A stretch of DNA of 64,000 nucleotides from Bosea sp. BIWAKO-01 (GCF_001748145.1 NZ_BCQA01000001.1:3498501-3562500), one strand, 5' to 3'. Shown: positions 53,451 through 62,535, counted from the first letter of the stretch. Notes: generated by a model from the sequence alone, not told the origin. Program-made: numbers and translations.

Positions 53451-54911
53451 ATGTCTGCCGTCTCCTCCTCAGTCGCCTCGCCCAATGCCGAGCAGGCTGC
53501 GTCGCGCCGCCGTGCGCCAGAGCGCGGCTCCGATGGTGCGGCCGCGCCATTCAGCCTGCCTGAGGGCGGCGGCGACCAGGAGGTGCCGGCCGCGGCGAAG
53601 GACGACGCTGCCGCGACGAAGCCGGAGACAGGCGGCAAGGCCGGTGCGACACAGGAGCAGAAGGCAACCGCCTCCGCGCTGGCGACGATGCAGCCTGCGG
53701 TGCTGCTCAAGGGGACCACCGCGGTGGTGCCGGCGGCGGAGGCCGCCGAAGCAGCTCCGACCGCGACCCAGCCCAAGCCAGATATCGGCGCGCTCGTCGC
53801 CATTGCCGTTGCCGAACAGGCCGCCGCCGGCAGGACCGCCATCGCTGGCAAGCCAGGTGCCGAAGAAAAATTGACGGATTCCGAGCCGAAGGAAGCGGCC
53901 TCCGCTAACAAGGCTGCTGAGGCAGCGGTCGTGATGCCAATTCCCGCGCCGGTGGCTATTCCGGTTGTCGTTGCTCTGCCGTTGGTCGGCGGCGATGTCG
54001 CCGCGGCAGACATCGGCAATGAAGCCGTCCCCGGTGATGCGAAGGCGGCTCAGGGGATTCCCGCCGGGATGGCGCAGGCCGCCGTGCCGGCCCAAGTCAT
54101 CCTGCCAGCCGCCCCGGCTGCCGAGGCGCCAGTGATCGCCGCTGTTTCCGCAACCGATGCCGCCGGGTCGACCTCCGAAGGCGACGAGGTCGGCAAGCCG
54201 GCGGAAAAGCCGCATGCGGGACCGACGATCGCCACATCAAAGGAAACTGCGTCCAGCCCGGCCAATACCACAGTCGCCGCGGGACAGCCGCTTGCCGACC
54301 TGTTCAAGCCCGTCGAAGCCGTGCAGCAGGCTCCGGTACCGATCGAGCTGTCCGCGGCCGTGGCGCCGCATTCCGGCAAACCGGAGGGCATTGCCGGTCT
54401 GCCTGATATCGACCCGGCCAAGGGGGCGCAGCAGCCTTCGGCCGGCATGCATCGCGGCATGGCGGACGGCCAGCCGACACCACTCCATGTCGTCCCGATC
54501 GAGATCGGCCTGCGTGCCCTTGCCGGCAGCAAGCGCTTCGATATTCGGCTCGACCCGCCTGAACTTGGCCGCGTCGACGTCAATCTCGAGATCTCCGAGA
54601 AGGGCGAGGTCAGTGCCAAACTGGTCGTCGACCGTGTGGAGACCCTGCGCTTGCTTCAGCGCGATGCGCGGACGCTCGAGCGTGCCTTCGAGCAGGCCGG
54701 TCTCAAGCCCACTGATGGCGGCGTCGACATCACATTGCGCGATCCGAACGATCAGCCCGGTTTCCGCCAGCAGCGGCAGGATGACGAGGCGCCGCGCCGT
54801 GCCCGCATCCAGCCTGATGCCGCCGAGCTCGGCGATGCCTCAGCCATTCCGGCGCAGCCCGCGCCCATCCGCCGCCTCGTCAGGCTCGGCGGCGTCGACC
54901 TCAGCATCTGA
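53451..54911 (+). CDS. fliK: Flagellar hook-length control protein
   Basis: 486 residues from MSAVSSSVASPNAEQAAS. The GTG/ATG upstream frame would add a hydrophobic piece unusual for FliK, so I prefer 53451, though no strong ribosome binding site decides it. The first 350 residues are Ala/Pro/Thr-rich and low in complexity, as in FliK rulers. The Flg_hook domain near the C-terminus reads VPIEIGLRALAGSKRFDIRL, DPPELGRVDVNLEISEKGEV and VETLRLLQRDARTLERAFEQ. It measures the hook and switches the export gate from hook to filament substrates. flgD follows 12 bp on. Confidence 0.88.
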   Translation: MSAVSSSVASPNAEQAASRRRAPERGSDGAAAPFSLPEGGGDQEVPAAAKDDAAATKPETGGKAGATQEQKATASALATMQPAVLLKGTTAVVPAAEAAEAAPTATQPKPDIGALVAIAVAEQAAAGRTAIAGKPGAEEKLTDSEPKEAASANKAAEAAVVMPIPAPVAIPVVVALPLVGGDVAAADIGNEAVPGDAKAAQGIPAGMAQAAVPAQVILPAAPAAEAPVIAAVSATDAAGSTSEGDEVGKPAEKPHAGPTIATSKETASSPANTTVAAGQPLADLFKPVEAVQQAPVPIELSAAVAPHSGKPEGIAGLPDIDPAKGAQQPSAGMHRGMADGQPTPLHVVPIEIGLRALAGSKRFDIRLDPPELGRVDVNLEISEKGEVSAKLVVDRVETLRLLQRDARTLERAFEQAGLKPTDGGVDITLRDPNDQPGFRQQRQDDEAPRRARIQPDAAELGDASAIPAQPAPIRRLVRLGGVDLSI

Positions 54912-54923
54912 AGGGCGCGGATC

Positions 54924-55589
54924 ATGACCGTTTCCAACACCTCATCGAGCACCGGCGCCAGCTCCGCCACCAATGTCAGCGGCGGCGGAAGCTCGATCGC
55001 CAATAATTTCGATCAGTTCCTGACGCTGCTGACGACCCAGCTCAAGAACCAGAGCCCGCTCGATCCGCTCGACACCAACCAGTTCACGGCGCAGCTCGTT
55101 CAGTTCGCCGGCGTCGAGCAGCAACTCAAGACCAACGAGACGCTGGGCTCGCTGCTTGGCCTCAGCGCCGCCAGCACGGCGACCAATGCGGTGGGCTTCA
55201 TCGGCGCGACGATTACGGCCGAGGGCGCGACGGCGCGGCTGAAGGACGGCGCCGCCTCATGGAAGATCAACGCGCCGAGGGGCGGTTCCGCGACTATCAC
55301 CATCAAGAATTCCACCGGTAGCGTCGTCCAGACCCTGACCAGAAACCTCGATGCGGGCGACCAGACCTACAAGTGGGACGGCAAGACCTCGACCGGCGTG
55401 AATGCGCCCGAGGGCGACTACACCATCAGCATCGATGCCAAGGATACCACCGGACAGGCCATGACCGCCAAGACCCAGGTCAGCGGCGTGGTCGACGGCG
55501 TGGACTTCACCAGCTCGATTCCGATGCTCAAGATCGGCACCATCAGCGTTCCGATCGACAAGGTGAAGACCGTGGTGCGGGCGCAGTGA
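54924..55589 (+). CDS. flgD: Flagellar hook assembly scaffold protein
   Basis: 221 residues. The N-terminal motif FDQFLTLLTTQLKNQSPLDP with LDTNQFTAQLVQFAGVEQQL is diagnostic. The FlgD Tudor/FnIII-like region follows (ATITIKNSTGSVVQTLTRNL and DAGDQTYKWDGKTSTGVNAP). FlgD caps the growing hook. It pairs with fliK directly upstream. Confidence 0.95.
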   Translation: MTVSNTSSSTGASSATNVSGGGSSIANNFDQFLTLLTTQLKNQSPLDPLDTNQFTAQLVQFAGVEQQLKTNETLGSLLGLSAASTATNAVGFIGATITAEGATARLKDGAASWKINAPRGGSATITIKNSTGSVVQTLTRNLDAGDQTYKWDGKTSTGVNAPEGDYTISIDAKDTTGQAMTAKTQVSGVVDGVDFTSSIPMLKIGTISVPIDKVKTVVRAQ

Positions 55590-55625
55590 GCATTCGTGCC
55601 GATACCGAAATCCGACGCTATCGCT

Positions 55626-55640
55626 TTAGGCAATTCTTAA
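55626..55640 (+). promoter_or_regulatory. Weak CtrA-like site before sciP
   Basis: TTAGGCAATTCTTAA fits the CtrA pattern TTAA-N7-TTAA with one mismatch. SciP genes are known CtrA targets, so it is plausible. The site alone is weak. Confidence 0.3.
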
Positions 55641-55694
55641 AGCCGCGGTCTTAAGGTCAACACAACTAGGTCTGTTGAGTTGTGTGAGTGTATC

Positions 55695-55970
55695 ATGACC
55701 GAGCCGTTGCGACCGCGGGTGAAGTATGTGATCGGCCCGGACGGAAGTCCGCTGACGATTGCCGATCTTCCGCCAATGAATACGCGCCGCTGGGTCATCC
55801 GGCGTAAGGCTGAGGTGGTTGCTGCCGTGCGCGGCGGCCTGCTCAGCCTTGAAGAAGCCTGCCAGCGCTATACCTTGACTGTCGACGAGTTCCTGAGCTG
55901 GCAGATGTCGATCGACCAGCACGGGCTTGCCGGGCTGCGCACCACGCGCATCCAGCATTATCGTCAGTAG
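55695..55970 (+). CDS. sciP: CtrA inhibitor SciP (DUF1153)
   Basis: 91 residues, MTEPLRPRVKYVIGPDGSPL to a stop. The family's RVKYVIGPDGSPLTIADLPP and TRRWVIRRKAEVVAAVRGGL segments and the HTH (LSLEEACQRYTLTVDEFLSW) are all visible. SciP binds CtrA and stops it activating transcription. ATG 55695 is preferred because it matches the family start. A palindrome (ACACAAC / GTTGTGT) lies before it. Placement beside flagellar genes fits the CtrA-controlled flagellar hierarchy. Confidence 0.93.
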   Translation: MTEPLRPRVKYVIGPDGSPLTIADLPPMNTRRWVIRRKAEVVAAVRGGLLSLEEACQRYTLTVDEFLSWQMSIDQHGLAGLRTTRIQHYRQ

Positions 55971-56021
55971 GCCGGAGGAAGCGGAGCGCTCGCGCTTTGC
56001 CAGATCGGTCCTTCCGGGCAC

Positions 56022-56049
56022 AAAGGGCGCGCTGCGAGGCGCGCCTTTT
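56022..56049. terminator. Bidirectional terminator
   Basis: GGCGCGC (56026-56032) pairs with GCGCGCC (56039-56045), flanked by AAA and TTTT, which pair too. It sits between convergent sciP and the carbamoyltransferase gene. Confidence 0.75.
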
Positions 56050-56054
56050 GCGTT

Positions 56055-57890
56055 TCAGTCGAGCTCGAAGGCTTCCTTGTAATCGAGCTTGAGGCCGGGA
56101 TCCTGCACCTCCTTGCGGAGGATGCAGTTGCCGGCGACGAGGACCTCGATCTCCGAGCCCATGAAGCAGCGAAAAGCGTCGGTGGCGTTGCAGATGATCG
56201 GCTCGCCGCGCACGTTGAAGCTCGTGTTGACCAGCACCGGGCAGCCGGTCAGGTCCTTGAAGCGGCTGAGCAGCGCATGATAGCGCGGGTTGGTGTCCTC
56301 ATGCACCGTCTGGATGCGTGCGGAATAATCGACATGGGTCACGGCCGGAATGTCGGAGCGCGGCACGTTGAGCTTGTCGATGCCGAAGAGGGCCTTCTCG
56401 GCTTCGGTCATCGTGCGGCGGCGCTCTTTGCGCACATCGGCGACGAGCAGCATATAGGGCGAGTCCGTATCGAGCTCGAACCAGTTTCCGACATCCTCGC
56501 GCAGGATCGATGGCGCGAAGGGGCGGAAGCTCTCGCGGTACTTGACCTTGAGATTCAGCGTCTTCTGCATCGCGGGAGACCGTGGATCACCGAGGATCGA
56601 GCGGCCGCCGAGCGCGCGCGGACCGAATTCCATGCGGCCCTGCATCCAGCCCACCGCCTTGCCCTCGGCCAGCGCCTGCGCGGTCGCCTCGATCAGGGCG
56701 TCGTCACCGAGAACCTCGAAGCGCGCGCCGGCTGCCGTCAATTCGGCCTCGATCTCGGCCTGAGCGAAGCTGGGGCCGAGATAGCTGCCCAGCATTGAAT
56801 CGCCGCCGCCTGGATTGAGCCTTCGCGGGTGGCCACCGAAAAGATGATAGCCGGCAAGCGCTGCGCCAAGCGCCCCGCCCGCATCGCCCGCCGCCGGCTG
56901 GATCCAGAGGCCGTCGAAGATACCCTCTCGCAGGAGCTTGCCATTCGCGACGCAGTTCAGTGCGACGCCACCAGCCAGGCACAGGTTCTTCTGGCCGGTT
57001 TCAGCCCGCACCGAACGGGCGAGGCGCAGCACGATCTCCTCGGTCACTGCCTGGATCGAGGCGGCCATGTCCATGTGGAACTGGGTCAGCAACTGTTCGG
57101 GCGCACGCACCGGCTGGCCAAACAAGGCGGCGAAGCGCTCGTTCGTCATGGTCAGGCCGGTGGCGTAGTTGAAGTAGCTCTGATCGAGCTGGAAACTGCC
57201 GTCCGGCTTCAGATCGACCAGTTTTTCGAGCATCAGGGCGGCGTAGCGCGGCTCGCCGTAGGGCGCCAGGCCCATGACCTTGTACTCGCCGGAATTGACC
57301 TTGAAGCCGATGTAATAGGTGATGGCCGAATAGAGCAGCCCGAGCGAATGCGGGAAGTGCAGCTCCTTATGGATCTTGAGATCGCTGCCCTTGCCGATCG
57401 CGAGCGTCATCGTCGCCCATTCGCCGACGCCATCCATGGTCAGGACGGCCGCTTCTTCGAACGGCGAGGGGTAGAAGGCGGAAGCGGCGTGCGAGAGATG
57501 ATGCTCGGTGAAGAGCAGTTTCTCGGCATCGAAGCCGGGGGCGATCTTGCGCAGCTCTTTGCCGATGAGGTGCTTCTGGAACAGCTTCTCGCGCAGCCAG
57601 AGCGGCATCGCCATCCGAAACGAGCTGAAGCCGCGCGGGGCGAAGGCGAGATAGGTTTCGAGCAGCCGCTCGAACTTGATGAAGGGCTTGTCGTAGAAGA
57701 CGACCGCGTCGAGCTCGTCCAATCCGCAGCCGGCGACCGAGAGGCAATACTCGACCGCGCGATGCGGAAAATCGGCATCGTGCTTCTTGCGGGTGAAGCG
57801 CTCCTCCTGAGCGGCGGCCGCGATGGTGCCATCGACGACGAGCGCCGCGGCGCTGTCGTGATACAGGCCCGAGATCCCCAGAACGCGCAT
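56055..57890 (-). CDS. Carbamoyltransferase (NodU/CmcH family)
   Basis: 611 residues from MRVLGISGLYHDSAAALVVD. Upstream starts reach into the next gene, while 57890 matches the family. The N-terminal YrdC/Kae1-like domain has GTIAAAAQEERFTRKKHDAD, then TEHHLSHAASAFYPSPF with metal-binding His residues, then VLTMDGVGEWATMTLAIGKG. The C-terminal domain has GWMQGRMEFGPRALGGRSIL and CPVLVNTSFNVRGEPIICN. It transfers carbamoyl from carbamoyl phosphate to a hydroxyl, often on a sugar or oligosaccharide. It forms a unit with the DUF5989 and SxtJ genes upstream. Confidence 0.93.
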   Translation of the reverse strand: MRVLGISGLYHDSAAALVVDGTIAAAAQEERFTRKKHDADFPHRAVEYCLSVAGCGLDELDAVVFYDKPFIKFERLLETYLAFAPRGFSSFRMAMPLWLREKLFQKHLIGKELRKIAPGFDAEKLLFTEHHLSHAASAFYPSPFEEAAVLTMDGVGEWATMTLAIGKGSDLKIHKELHFPHSLGLLYSAITYYIGFKVNSGEYKVMGLAPYGEPRYAALMLEKLVDLKPDGSFQLDQSYFNYATGLTMTNERFAALFGQPVRAPEQLLTQFHMDMAASIQAVTEEIVLRLARSVRAETGQKNLCLAGGVALNCVANGKLLREGIFDGLWIQPAAGDAGGALGAALAGYHLFGGHPRRLNPGGGDSMLGSYLGPSFAQAEIEAELTAAGARFEVLGDDALIEATAQALAEGKAVGWMQGRMEFGPRALGGRSILGDPRSPAMQKTLNLKVKYRESFRPFAPSILREDVGNWFELDTDSPYMLLVADVRKERRRTMTEAEKALFGIDKLNVPRSDIPAVTHVDYSARIQTVHEDTNPRYHALLSRFKDLTGCPVLVNTSFNVRGEPIICNATDAFRCFMGSEIEVLVAGNCILRKEVQDPGLKLDYKEAFELD

Positions 57891-57900
57891 GCGGGCCCGA

Positions 57901-58050
57901 TCAGAACAGGGTGTAGACGAAGGGCGCCACTGCACTGCCATGCGTCAGCACGAGCAGGCCGCCGAACAACAGGCTGATCAGCAGGATCGGGATCAGCCAG
58001 AATTTCTTCCGGGCCTTCATGAAGCGGAAGAACTCTTTCAGAAACGACAT
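57901..58050 (-). CDS. DUF5989 small membrane protein
   Basis: 49 residues, MSFLKEFFRFMKARKKFWLI and PILLISLLFGGLLVLTHGSA, with a single membrane helix and a basic N-terminus. It lies 10 bp upstream of the carbamoyltransferase gene. DUF5989 proteins are regular neighbours of NodU-type carbamoyltransferases and SxtJ. Function unknown. Confidence 0.8.
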   Translation of the reverse strand: MSFLKEFFRFMKARKKFWLIPILLISLLFGGLLVLTHGSAVAPFVYTLF

Positions 58051-58063
58051 CAGGGCTGTCCCA

Positions 58064-58498
58064 CTAGAATTGATCTTTCATCGAGAGCGGTTCCGGACCC
58101 GGGGGATCGCGGCGGATCCAGTAGCTCGCGGCGTCTGGCTTGCGTCGAAGCTTCAGGAAATCCTTGCCGAGGAGCCGAGCCAGCAGACCGATCGGCGTGA
58201 AGACGGCGAAGAACAGAAGCCCGAGGACGATCGGGTTGACGACGCTGGCGAGCAGCAGTCCGAAGCGGGTCCACAGCTTGTTCAAAGGTGCAAGCAGCGA
58301 AGCACGCACCAGCGTGATCCCGAGAAAGACCGCGGCGATTCCCGCGAGCCATGGCCAGGCTCGGCCGTGGTGCCAGCCATTATAGAGGGCCAGCAGCGCA
58401 AATACGCCGGTGAAGACGAACCCGAACGAGCGATCGGTCGATCCCTCGACTGCCCCGTGCCCGGAGCGGAATTCGTGATGTTCGCCTTGGCCTGCCAC
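58064..58498 (-). CDS. SxtJ-like membrane protein
   Basis: 144 residues with three or four hydrophobic stretches (FGFVFTGVFALLALYNGWHH, LAGIAAVFLGITLVRASLLA, FGLLLASVVNPIVLGLLFFA). This matches the SxtJ family, small proteins next to carbamoyltransferases in saxitoxin and other clusters. It ends 13 bp before the DUF5989 gene. Role unknown; inferred to support a membrane-linked carbamoylation or secretion step. Confidence 0.82.
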   Translation of the reverse strand: MAGQGEHHEFRSGHGAVEGSTDRSFGFVFTGVFALLALYNGWHHGRAWPWLAGIAAVFLGITLVRASLLAPLNKLWTRFGLLLASVVNPIVLGLLFFAVFTPIGLLARLLGKDFLKLRRKPDAASYWIRRDPPGPEPLSMKDQF

Positions 58499-58658
58499 CC
58501 GGTTCTCCTCCGACGTTGGGTGCTGTCTAGACGATAATCGGGGGCGGAGGAAACGGGATTTGCCCGGCCCCGGCTCCTGAACGCCGGCCCGCAGGGCGCG
58601 GGGAGGCTGCAGAGGCGCAGGCCCATCAACAGCATTCTTTACAGTCCCGTCTCGGAAA

Positions 58659-58674
58659 TTAACGAGTTGCTAAC
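58659..58674 (+). promoter_or_regulatory. CtrA box upstream of fliF
   Basis: TTAACGAGTTGCTAAC matches the CtrA consensus TTAA-N7-TTAAC with one mismatch (C for the first T of the second half). It ends 76 bp before the fliF start. In related bacteria CtrA directly activates fliF operons. This site would place fliF-fliG-fliH-fliN-flbD under cell-cycle control. Confidence 0.7.
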
Positions 58675-58750
58675 CATGCACTGGGAAAAACTTGCCTAGT
58701 GAGCGGCGTTGCGCGCGTTGCTCTGACGGGGTTGTGAAACGGATGACGGC

Positions 58751-60427
58751 GTGAACGGGATCGTCGAGCAGTTTGCGAAATTCGGGGCGGCCCGGCTGGC
58801 GGCAATGCTGGCCGTCACGCTCGCACTCGTCGGCTTCTTCGGCTTCGTCATGCTGAAGATGTCACAACCCGCCATGAGTGTGCTGTTTTCGGATCTCTCG
58901 ACCCAGGATGTGAATGCCATCCTGAAGGATCTGGACACCCGCGGCATCAAGTACGAGCTGCGCAGCGACGGCCAGACCGTGCTGGTCGCCAAGACGGATG
59001 TGCCGCGCCTGCGACTGGACCTTGCCGGAAAGGGCATCCCCTCCGGCGGCGGCGTCGGCTATGAGATCTTCGACAAGGGCGATGCCTTCTCGTCGACCAG
59101 CTTCGTCCAGAACATCAACCATCTGCGGGCGCTCGAGGGCGAGTTGTCGCGGACCATCCGCTCGATCGGCCGGGTGCAGGCGGCGCGCGTCCACCTCGTC
59201 ATCCCGGAGAAGCGCCTGTTCGAGCGCGATCGCGAACCGCCGCGCGCCTCGATTGCGCTGAAGCTCGCTGGCGAACTCGATCCGGCCCAGGTTCGTGCGG
59301 TTCGTCACCTCGTGGCCTCCGCCGTCGACGGCCTGAAGCCGGAGCGGGTCTCGATCGTCGACGAGCGCGGCCGCCTGCTGGCCGATGGCGCTCAGGGCGA
59401 GCAGGGGCTGGCCGGACTTGGCCTCGACGAGCGGCAGACCGCGATCGAGAAGCGGATCAAGACACAGATCGAGGACATCGTCGCCAGCATCGTCGGCCAG
59501 GGGCGGGCGCGCGTGCAGGTTTCGGCCACACTCGACAGCAATCGCATCGAGAGCCGGTCCGAGACCTTCGATCCCGAGAGCAAGGTCATCCGGTCCAGCC
59601 AGAATCGCACCGAGAATTCCGCCAGCAACGAGGCGCAGAACGGTGCCGTCACCGTCGGCAACGAATTGCCCGGCGCGCAGCAGCAGGGGCAGAACGCCCA
59701 GAACCAGCGCGACGTCTCCGCCAAGAACGAAGAGGTGGTGAATTACGAGATCTCGCGCACGACCCGGACCGAGGTCTTGGAAGGCGGGAGGGTCAAGAAA
59801 CTCTCGGTCGCGGTGCTGGTCGATGGCAGCTATACCCGCGGCCAGGGCAACGAGCTCGGCTATCAGCCGCGCAGCCCGGAAGAGCTCGAGCGCATCAACC
59901 AGCTGGTTCGCACCGCTGTCGGTTTCGATCAGGCCCGCGGCGACAAGGTCGAGGTCGTCAATCTGCGCTTTGCCGAGGCCCCTCCGGCCGTTGCCGACCT
60001 CACCGAGCAGACGATGCTGCAACAGCTGATGTCCTTCACGCGGGAGGACGTCATTCGGCTCGTCGAGATGGGGGTCATCTCGCTGCTGACCCTGATCGTG
60101 CTGATGGTGGTGGTGCGTCCGCTGCTGAAGCAGGTGCTGGCAAGCGACAAGTCGGTGCGCCCGATCCCGACATTCATGCGCAACGGCATGGCAATGATCC
60201 AGGATGACGGGACAGGCGATCCTGCGAGCCCACGGGTCGTTGGTCCGAATGGAGAAGTGACGGCCGTCGAGGTCGAGGCGCCGTCCGAGCGGATGCTGGC
60301 GATCGCGCAGATCAAGGGCCAGCTCAAGGCGCAGTCGGTCGAGAAGATCGGGGCAATGGTCACGCAGAACCCCGCCGACACGGTCGCGGTGCTGCGCGGC
60401 TGGATACACGAAAAAGCGCCGGCGTGA
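58751..60427 (+). CDS. fliF: Flagellar MS-ring protein
   Basis: 558 residues from a GTG. Two membrane helices bracket the periplasmic ring-building part: residues about 18-37 (LAAMLAVTLALVGFFGFVML) and about 440-460 (GVISLLTLIVLMVVVRPLL). The secretin-like/YscJ fold has PAMSVLFSDLSTQDVNAILK, GDAFSSTSFVQNINHLRALE and SIGRVQAARVHLVIPEK. The C-terminal tail (ERMLAIAQIKGQLKAQSVEK and VAVLRGWI) binds FliG. It is the base of the basal body. A CtrA box lies upstream. Confidence 0.97.
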   Translation: MNGIVEQFAKFGAARLAAMLAVTLALVGFFGFVMLKMSQPAMSVLFSDLSTQDVNAILKDLDTRGIKYELRSDGQTVLVAKTDVPRLRLDLAGKGIPSGGGVGYEIFDKGDAFSSTSFVQNINHLRALEGELSRTIRSIGRVQAARVHLVIPEKRLFERDREPPRASIALKLAGELDPAQVRAVRHLVASAVDGLKPERVSIVDERGRLLADGAQGEQGLAGLGLDERQTAIEKRIKTQIEDIVASIVGQGRARVQVSATLDSNRIESRSETFDPESKVIRSSQNRTENSASNEAQNGAVTVGNELPGAQQQGQNAQNQRDVSAKNEEVVNYEISRTTRTEVLEGGRVKKLSVAVLVDGSYTRGQGNELGYQPRSPEELERINQLVRTAVGFDQARGDKVEVVNLRFAEAPPAVADLTEQTMLQQLMSFTREDVIRLVEMGVISLLTLIVLMVVVRPLLKQVLASDKSVRPIPTFMRNGMAMIQDDGTGDPASPRVVGPNGEVTAVEVEAPSERMLAIAQIKGQLKAQSVEKIGAMVTQNPADTVAVLRGWIHEKAPA

Positions 60428-60441
60428 CGGGGCTCTGAGGC

Positions 60442-61530
60442 ATGGCAGAAACCCGATCCATCGCGACACGCAATTCCGGGAGCGACGGAGGCGATGCCTC
60501 CGACTACGATCCCGCGCCGATGCCGATGAACTATGCGGGCATGAGCGGGCCGCAGCGGGCTGCCGTCATTCTGCTGGTGCTCGGCGAGGATCACGGCCGG
60601 CGCATCTGGCAGGAGTTCGACGACGAAGAGATCCGCATCATCACGCGCGCGATGGCCGAGCTCGGAACGGTCGATTCCGACATGGTCGAGCGGCTGATGC
60701 TCGATTTCGTCAGCAAGCTTTCGAGCGCGGGCGCGATCACCGGCTCCTTCGACCGCACCATTTCGCTGCTCGAGAAGATCCTGCCGTCCGATCAGGTTGC
60801 GCTGATCATGGAGGAGATCCGCGGTCCGGCCGGGCGAAACATGTGGCAGAAGCTCGGCAATATCGACGCTGTCGTGCTCGCGAATTTCCTGAAGAACGAG
60901 TACCCGCAGACCATCGCCGTGATCCTGTCGCGCATCCGGCCCGAGCATTCCGCCAATGTCCTGCGCAACCTTCCGAACGAACTTTCGATCGAAGTGGTCG
61001 CCCGCATGCTGCGGATGGAGTCGGTGCAGAAGGAAGCGCTCGACCATATCGAGAACACGCTGCGCTCGGAATTCGTCGCGACCCTGACGCAGACGCGCAG
61101 GCGTGACCCGCACGAGATGATGGCCGAGATCTTCAACGGCTTCGACCGCCAGACCGAGATCCGTTTCATGTCGGCGCTTGACGAGTCCAACCAGGAATCG
61201 GCCGCGCGTATCCGCGCCCTGATGTTCACCTTCGAGGATCTGGCCAAGCTTGACCAGGCCGGGCTGCAGACCCTGATGCGGCAGGTCGACAAGGATGTGC
61301 TGGCCCGGGCCCTGAAGGGCGCCAGCGAGGACATGCGCGCCTTCTTCTTCGGCGCCATGTCGCAGCGCGCGGCCAAGAACATGCAGGACGACATGCAAAG
61401 CCTCGGGCCGCTCCGGCTGAAGGAGGTCGATGAGGCCCAAACCAAGATGGTGACCCTGACGAAGGACCTTGCCGACAAGGGCGAGATTGTTCTGTCCAAG
61501 GGCAATTCCGAAGACGAGTTGGTCTACTGA
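60442..61530 (+). CDS. fliG: Flagellar motor switch protein FliG
   Basis: 362 residues. N-terminal FliF-binding domain contains GPQRAAVILLVLGEDHGRRI. The middle domain has YPQTIAVILSRIRPEHSANV, and the C-terminal torque domain has FTFEDLAKLDQAGLQTLMRQ and LARALKGASEDMRAFFFGAM. It couples ion flow to rotation. It begins 14 bp after fliF and runs into fliH by 2 bp spacing. Confidence 0.97.
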   Translation: MAETRSIATRNSGSDGGDASDYDPAPMPMNYAGMSGPQRAAVILLVLGEDHGRRIWQEFDDEEIRIITRAMAELGTVDSDMVERLMLDFVSKLSSAGAITGSFDRTISLLEKILPSDQVALIMEEIRGPAGRNMWQKLGNIDAVVLANFLKNEYPQTIAVILSRIRPEHSANVLRNLPNELSIEVVARMLRMESVQKEALDHIENTLRSEFVATLTQTRRRDPHEMMAEIFNGFDRQTEIRFMSALDESNQESAARIRALMFTFEDLAKLDQAGLQTLMRQVDKDVLARALKGASEDMRAFFFGAMSQRAAKNMQDDMQSLGPLRLKEVDEAQTKMVTLTKDLADKGEIVLSKGNSEDELVY

Positions 61531-61532
61531 CG

Positions 61533-62144
61533 ATGAGCACCGCCAAGAAATTCATGTTCGGAACCGATTTTCGCGAGGGCAACCGGCGTGCCGTCAGCGA
61601 AGCGGATCTGGCGGCGGCGCGCTCGGAAGGGTTTGCTGCCGGGCACGAGCAGGGCCGGCGCGAGGCCGACGCGCAGTTGAACGGGCTGCTTGCCCATCTC
61701 GTGCGATCGGTCGAGCGGCTGCTCGTCGAGGAGGACAAGCGTGCCTTCGCCATCGAGGAGCAGGCCGCCCAGGTCGCCATCGTGACGGCGCAGACCCTCG
61801 CCGGCGCGGCCTTGGCCGATCGGCCGCTGGCAAGGATCGAAGCTGTAGTGCGCGAATGCCTGAGCCACGCCCGTCTCGCCCCGCATCTGCTGGTGCGTGT
61901 CCACGAGAGCGCGGTCGAGACGATGGAGAGCATGCTCGCGGGGCTCGCCCGCGAAACCGGCTTTGCCGGCCGCCTAGTCGTCCTCGGCCAATCCGATATC
62001 GGGCCAGGTGATGGCCGCATCGAATGGGCCGATGGCGGCATGGCCATCGACAGCGCCGTGATCGGGCAGAAGGTCGAAGAGGCCGTGCGCAGCATCTTCG
62101 GCCATATGCCCCAATCCAACGCCGCCCAGGGAGGATCGCTATGA
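61533..62144 (+). CDS. fliH: Flagellar assembly protein FliH-like
   Basis: 203 residues. The N-terminal part has an Ala/Gly/Glu stretch (AAARSEGFAAGHEQGRREAD) like the GxxxG of FliH, a coiled middle, and a C-terminal domain with VRVHESAVETMESMLAGLAR and GRIEWADGGMAIDSAVIGQK. FliH holds the FliI ATPase in check. Identification relies on position between fliG and fliN and on the coiled N-terminus, as FliH is poorly conserved in this group. Confidence 0.82.
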   Translation: MSTAKKFMFGTDFREGNRRAVSEADLAAARSEGFAAGHEQGRREADAQLNGLLAHLVRSVERLLVEEDKRAFAIEEQAAQVAIVTAQTLAGAALADRPLARIEAVVRECLSHARLAPHLLVRVHESAVETMESMLAGLARETGFAGRLVVLGQSDIGPGDGRIEWADGGMAIDSAVIGQKVEEAVRSIFGHMPQSNAAQGGSL

Positions 62145-62491
62145 GCCAGGAGAACGATCTGAACCTGCCGCCGCTGAACCCGGCCGACCTCTCATTCGAC
62201 CACAACGCGGCCTCCGTCGCTCGCTCCGGGCCCGTTCCGATCAAGACTGCCGAGGACCTGGAACAGGTCTTCGACGTTCCCGTCACGGTCTCTGCCGTGC
62301 TCGGTTCCTCGCGGATCGCGGTCGGCGATCTGCTTCAGATCGGCCCGGGCGCGGTGCTTGAGCTCGACCGGCGCGTCGGCGAGGCGATCGATATCTTCGT
62401 CAATGAGCGCCTGGTTGCGCGCGGCGAGGTCGTCGTCGTCGAGGATCGCCTGGGCGTCACGATGACCGAAATCATCAAGGCCGACCGGTGA
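62141..62491 (+). CDS. fliN: Flagellar motor switch protein FliN
   Basis: 116 residues. The SpoA domain has VFDVPVTVSAVLGSSRIAVG, IGPGAVLELDRRVGEAIDIF and VNERLVARGEVVVVEDRLGV. The ATG overlaps the fliH stop (ATGA), so the genes are coupled. FliN with FliM forms most of the C ring. The variable N-terminal 35 residues are Asn/Pro-rich. Confidence 0.95.
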   Translation: MSQENDLNLPPLNPADLSFDHNAASVARSGPVPIKTAEDLEQVFDVPVTVSAVLGSSRIAVGDLLQIGPGAVLELDRRVGEAIDIFVNERLVARGEVVVVEDRLGVTMTEIIKADR

Positions 62492-62535
62492 TGTTCGCCC
62501 GGCCTGTTACGCACTCATCCGGAAAGGCCTGAGCC

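Noticed and set aside
56829..57977. 382-residue plus-strand frame opposite the carbamoyltransferase
   Set aside because: Antisense shadow; no recognisable fold and the minus-strand gene is certain.
58862..60469. 535-residue minus-strand frame opposite fliF
   Set aside because: It is the antisense of fliF; the sequence is rich in His, Asp and Arg without domains, as expected of GC-rich shadows.
59929..61440. 503-residue minus-strand frame opposite fliF/fliG
   Set aside because: Antisense shadow of two certain genes, with no motif or ribosome binding site.
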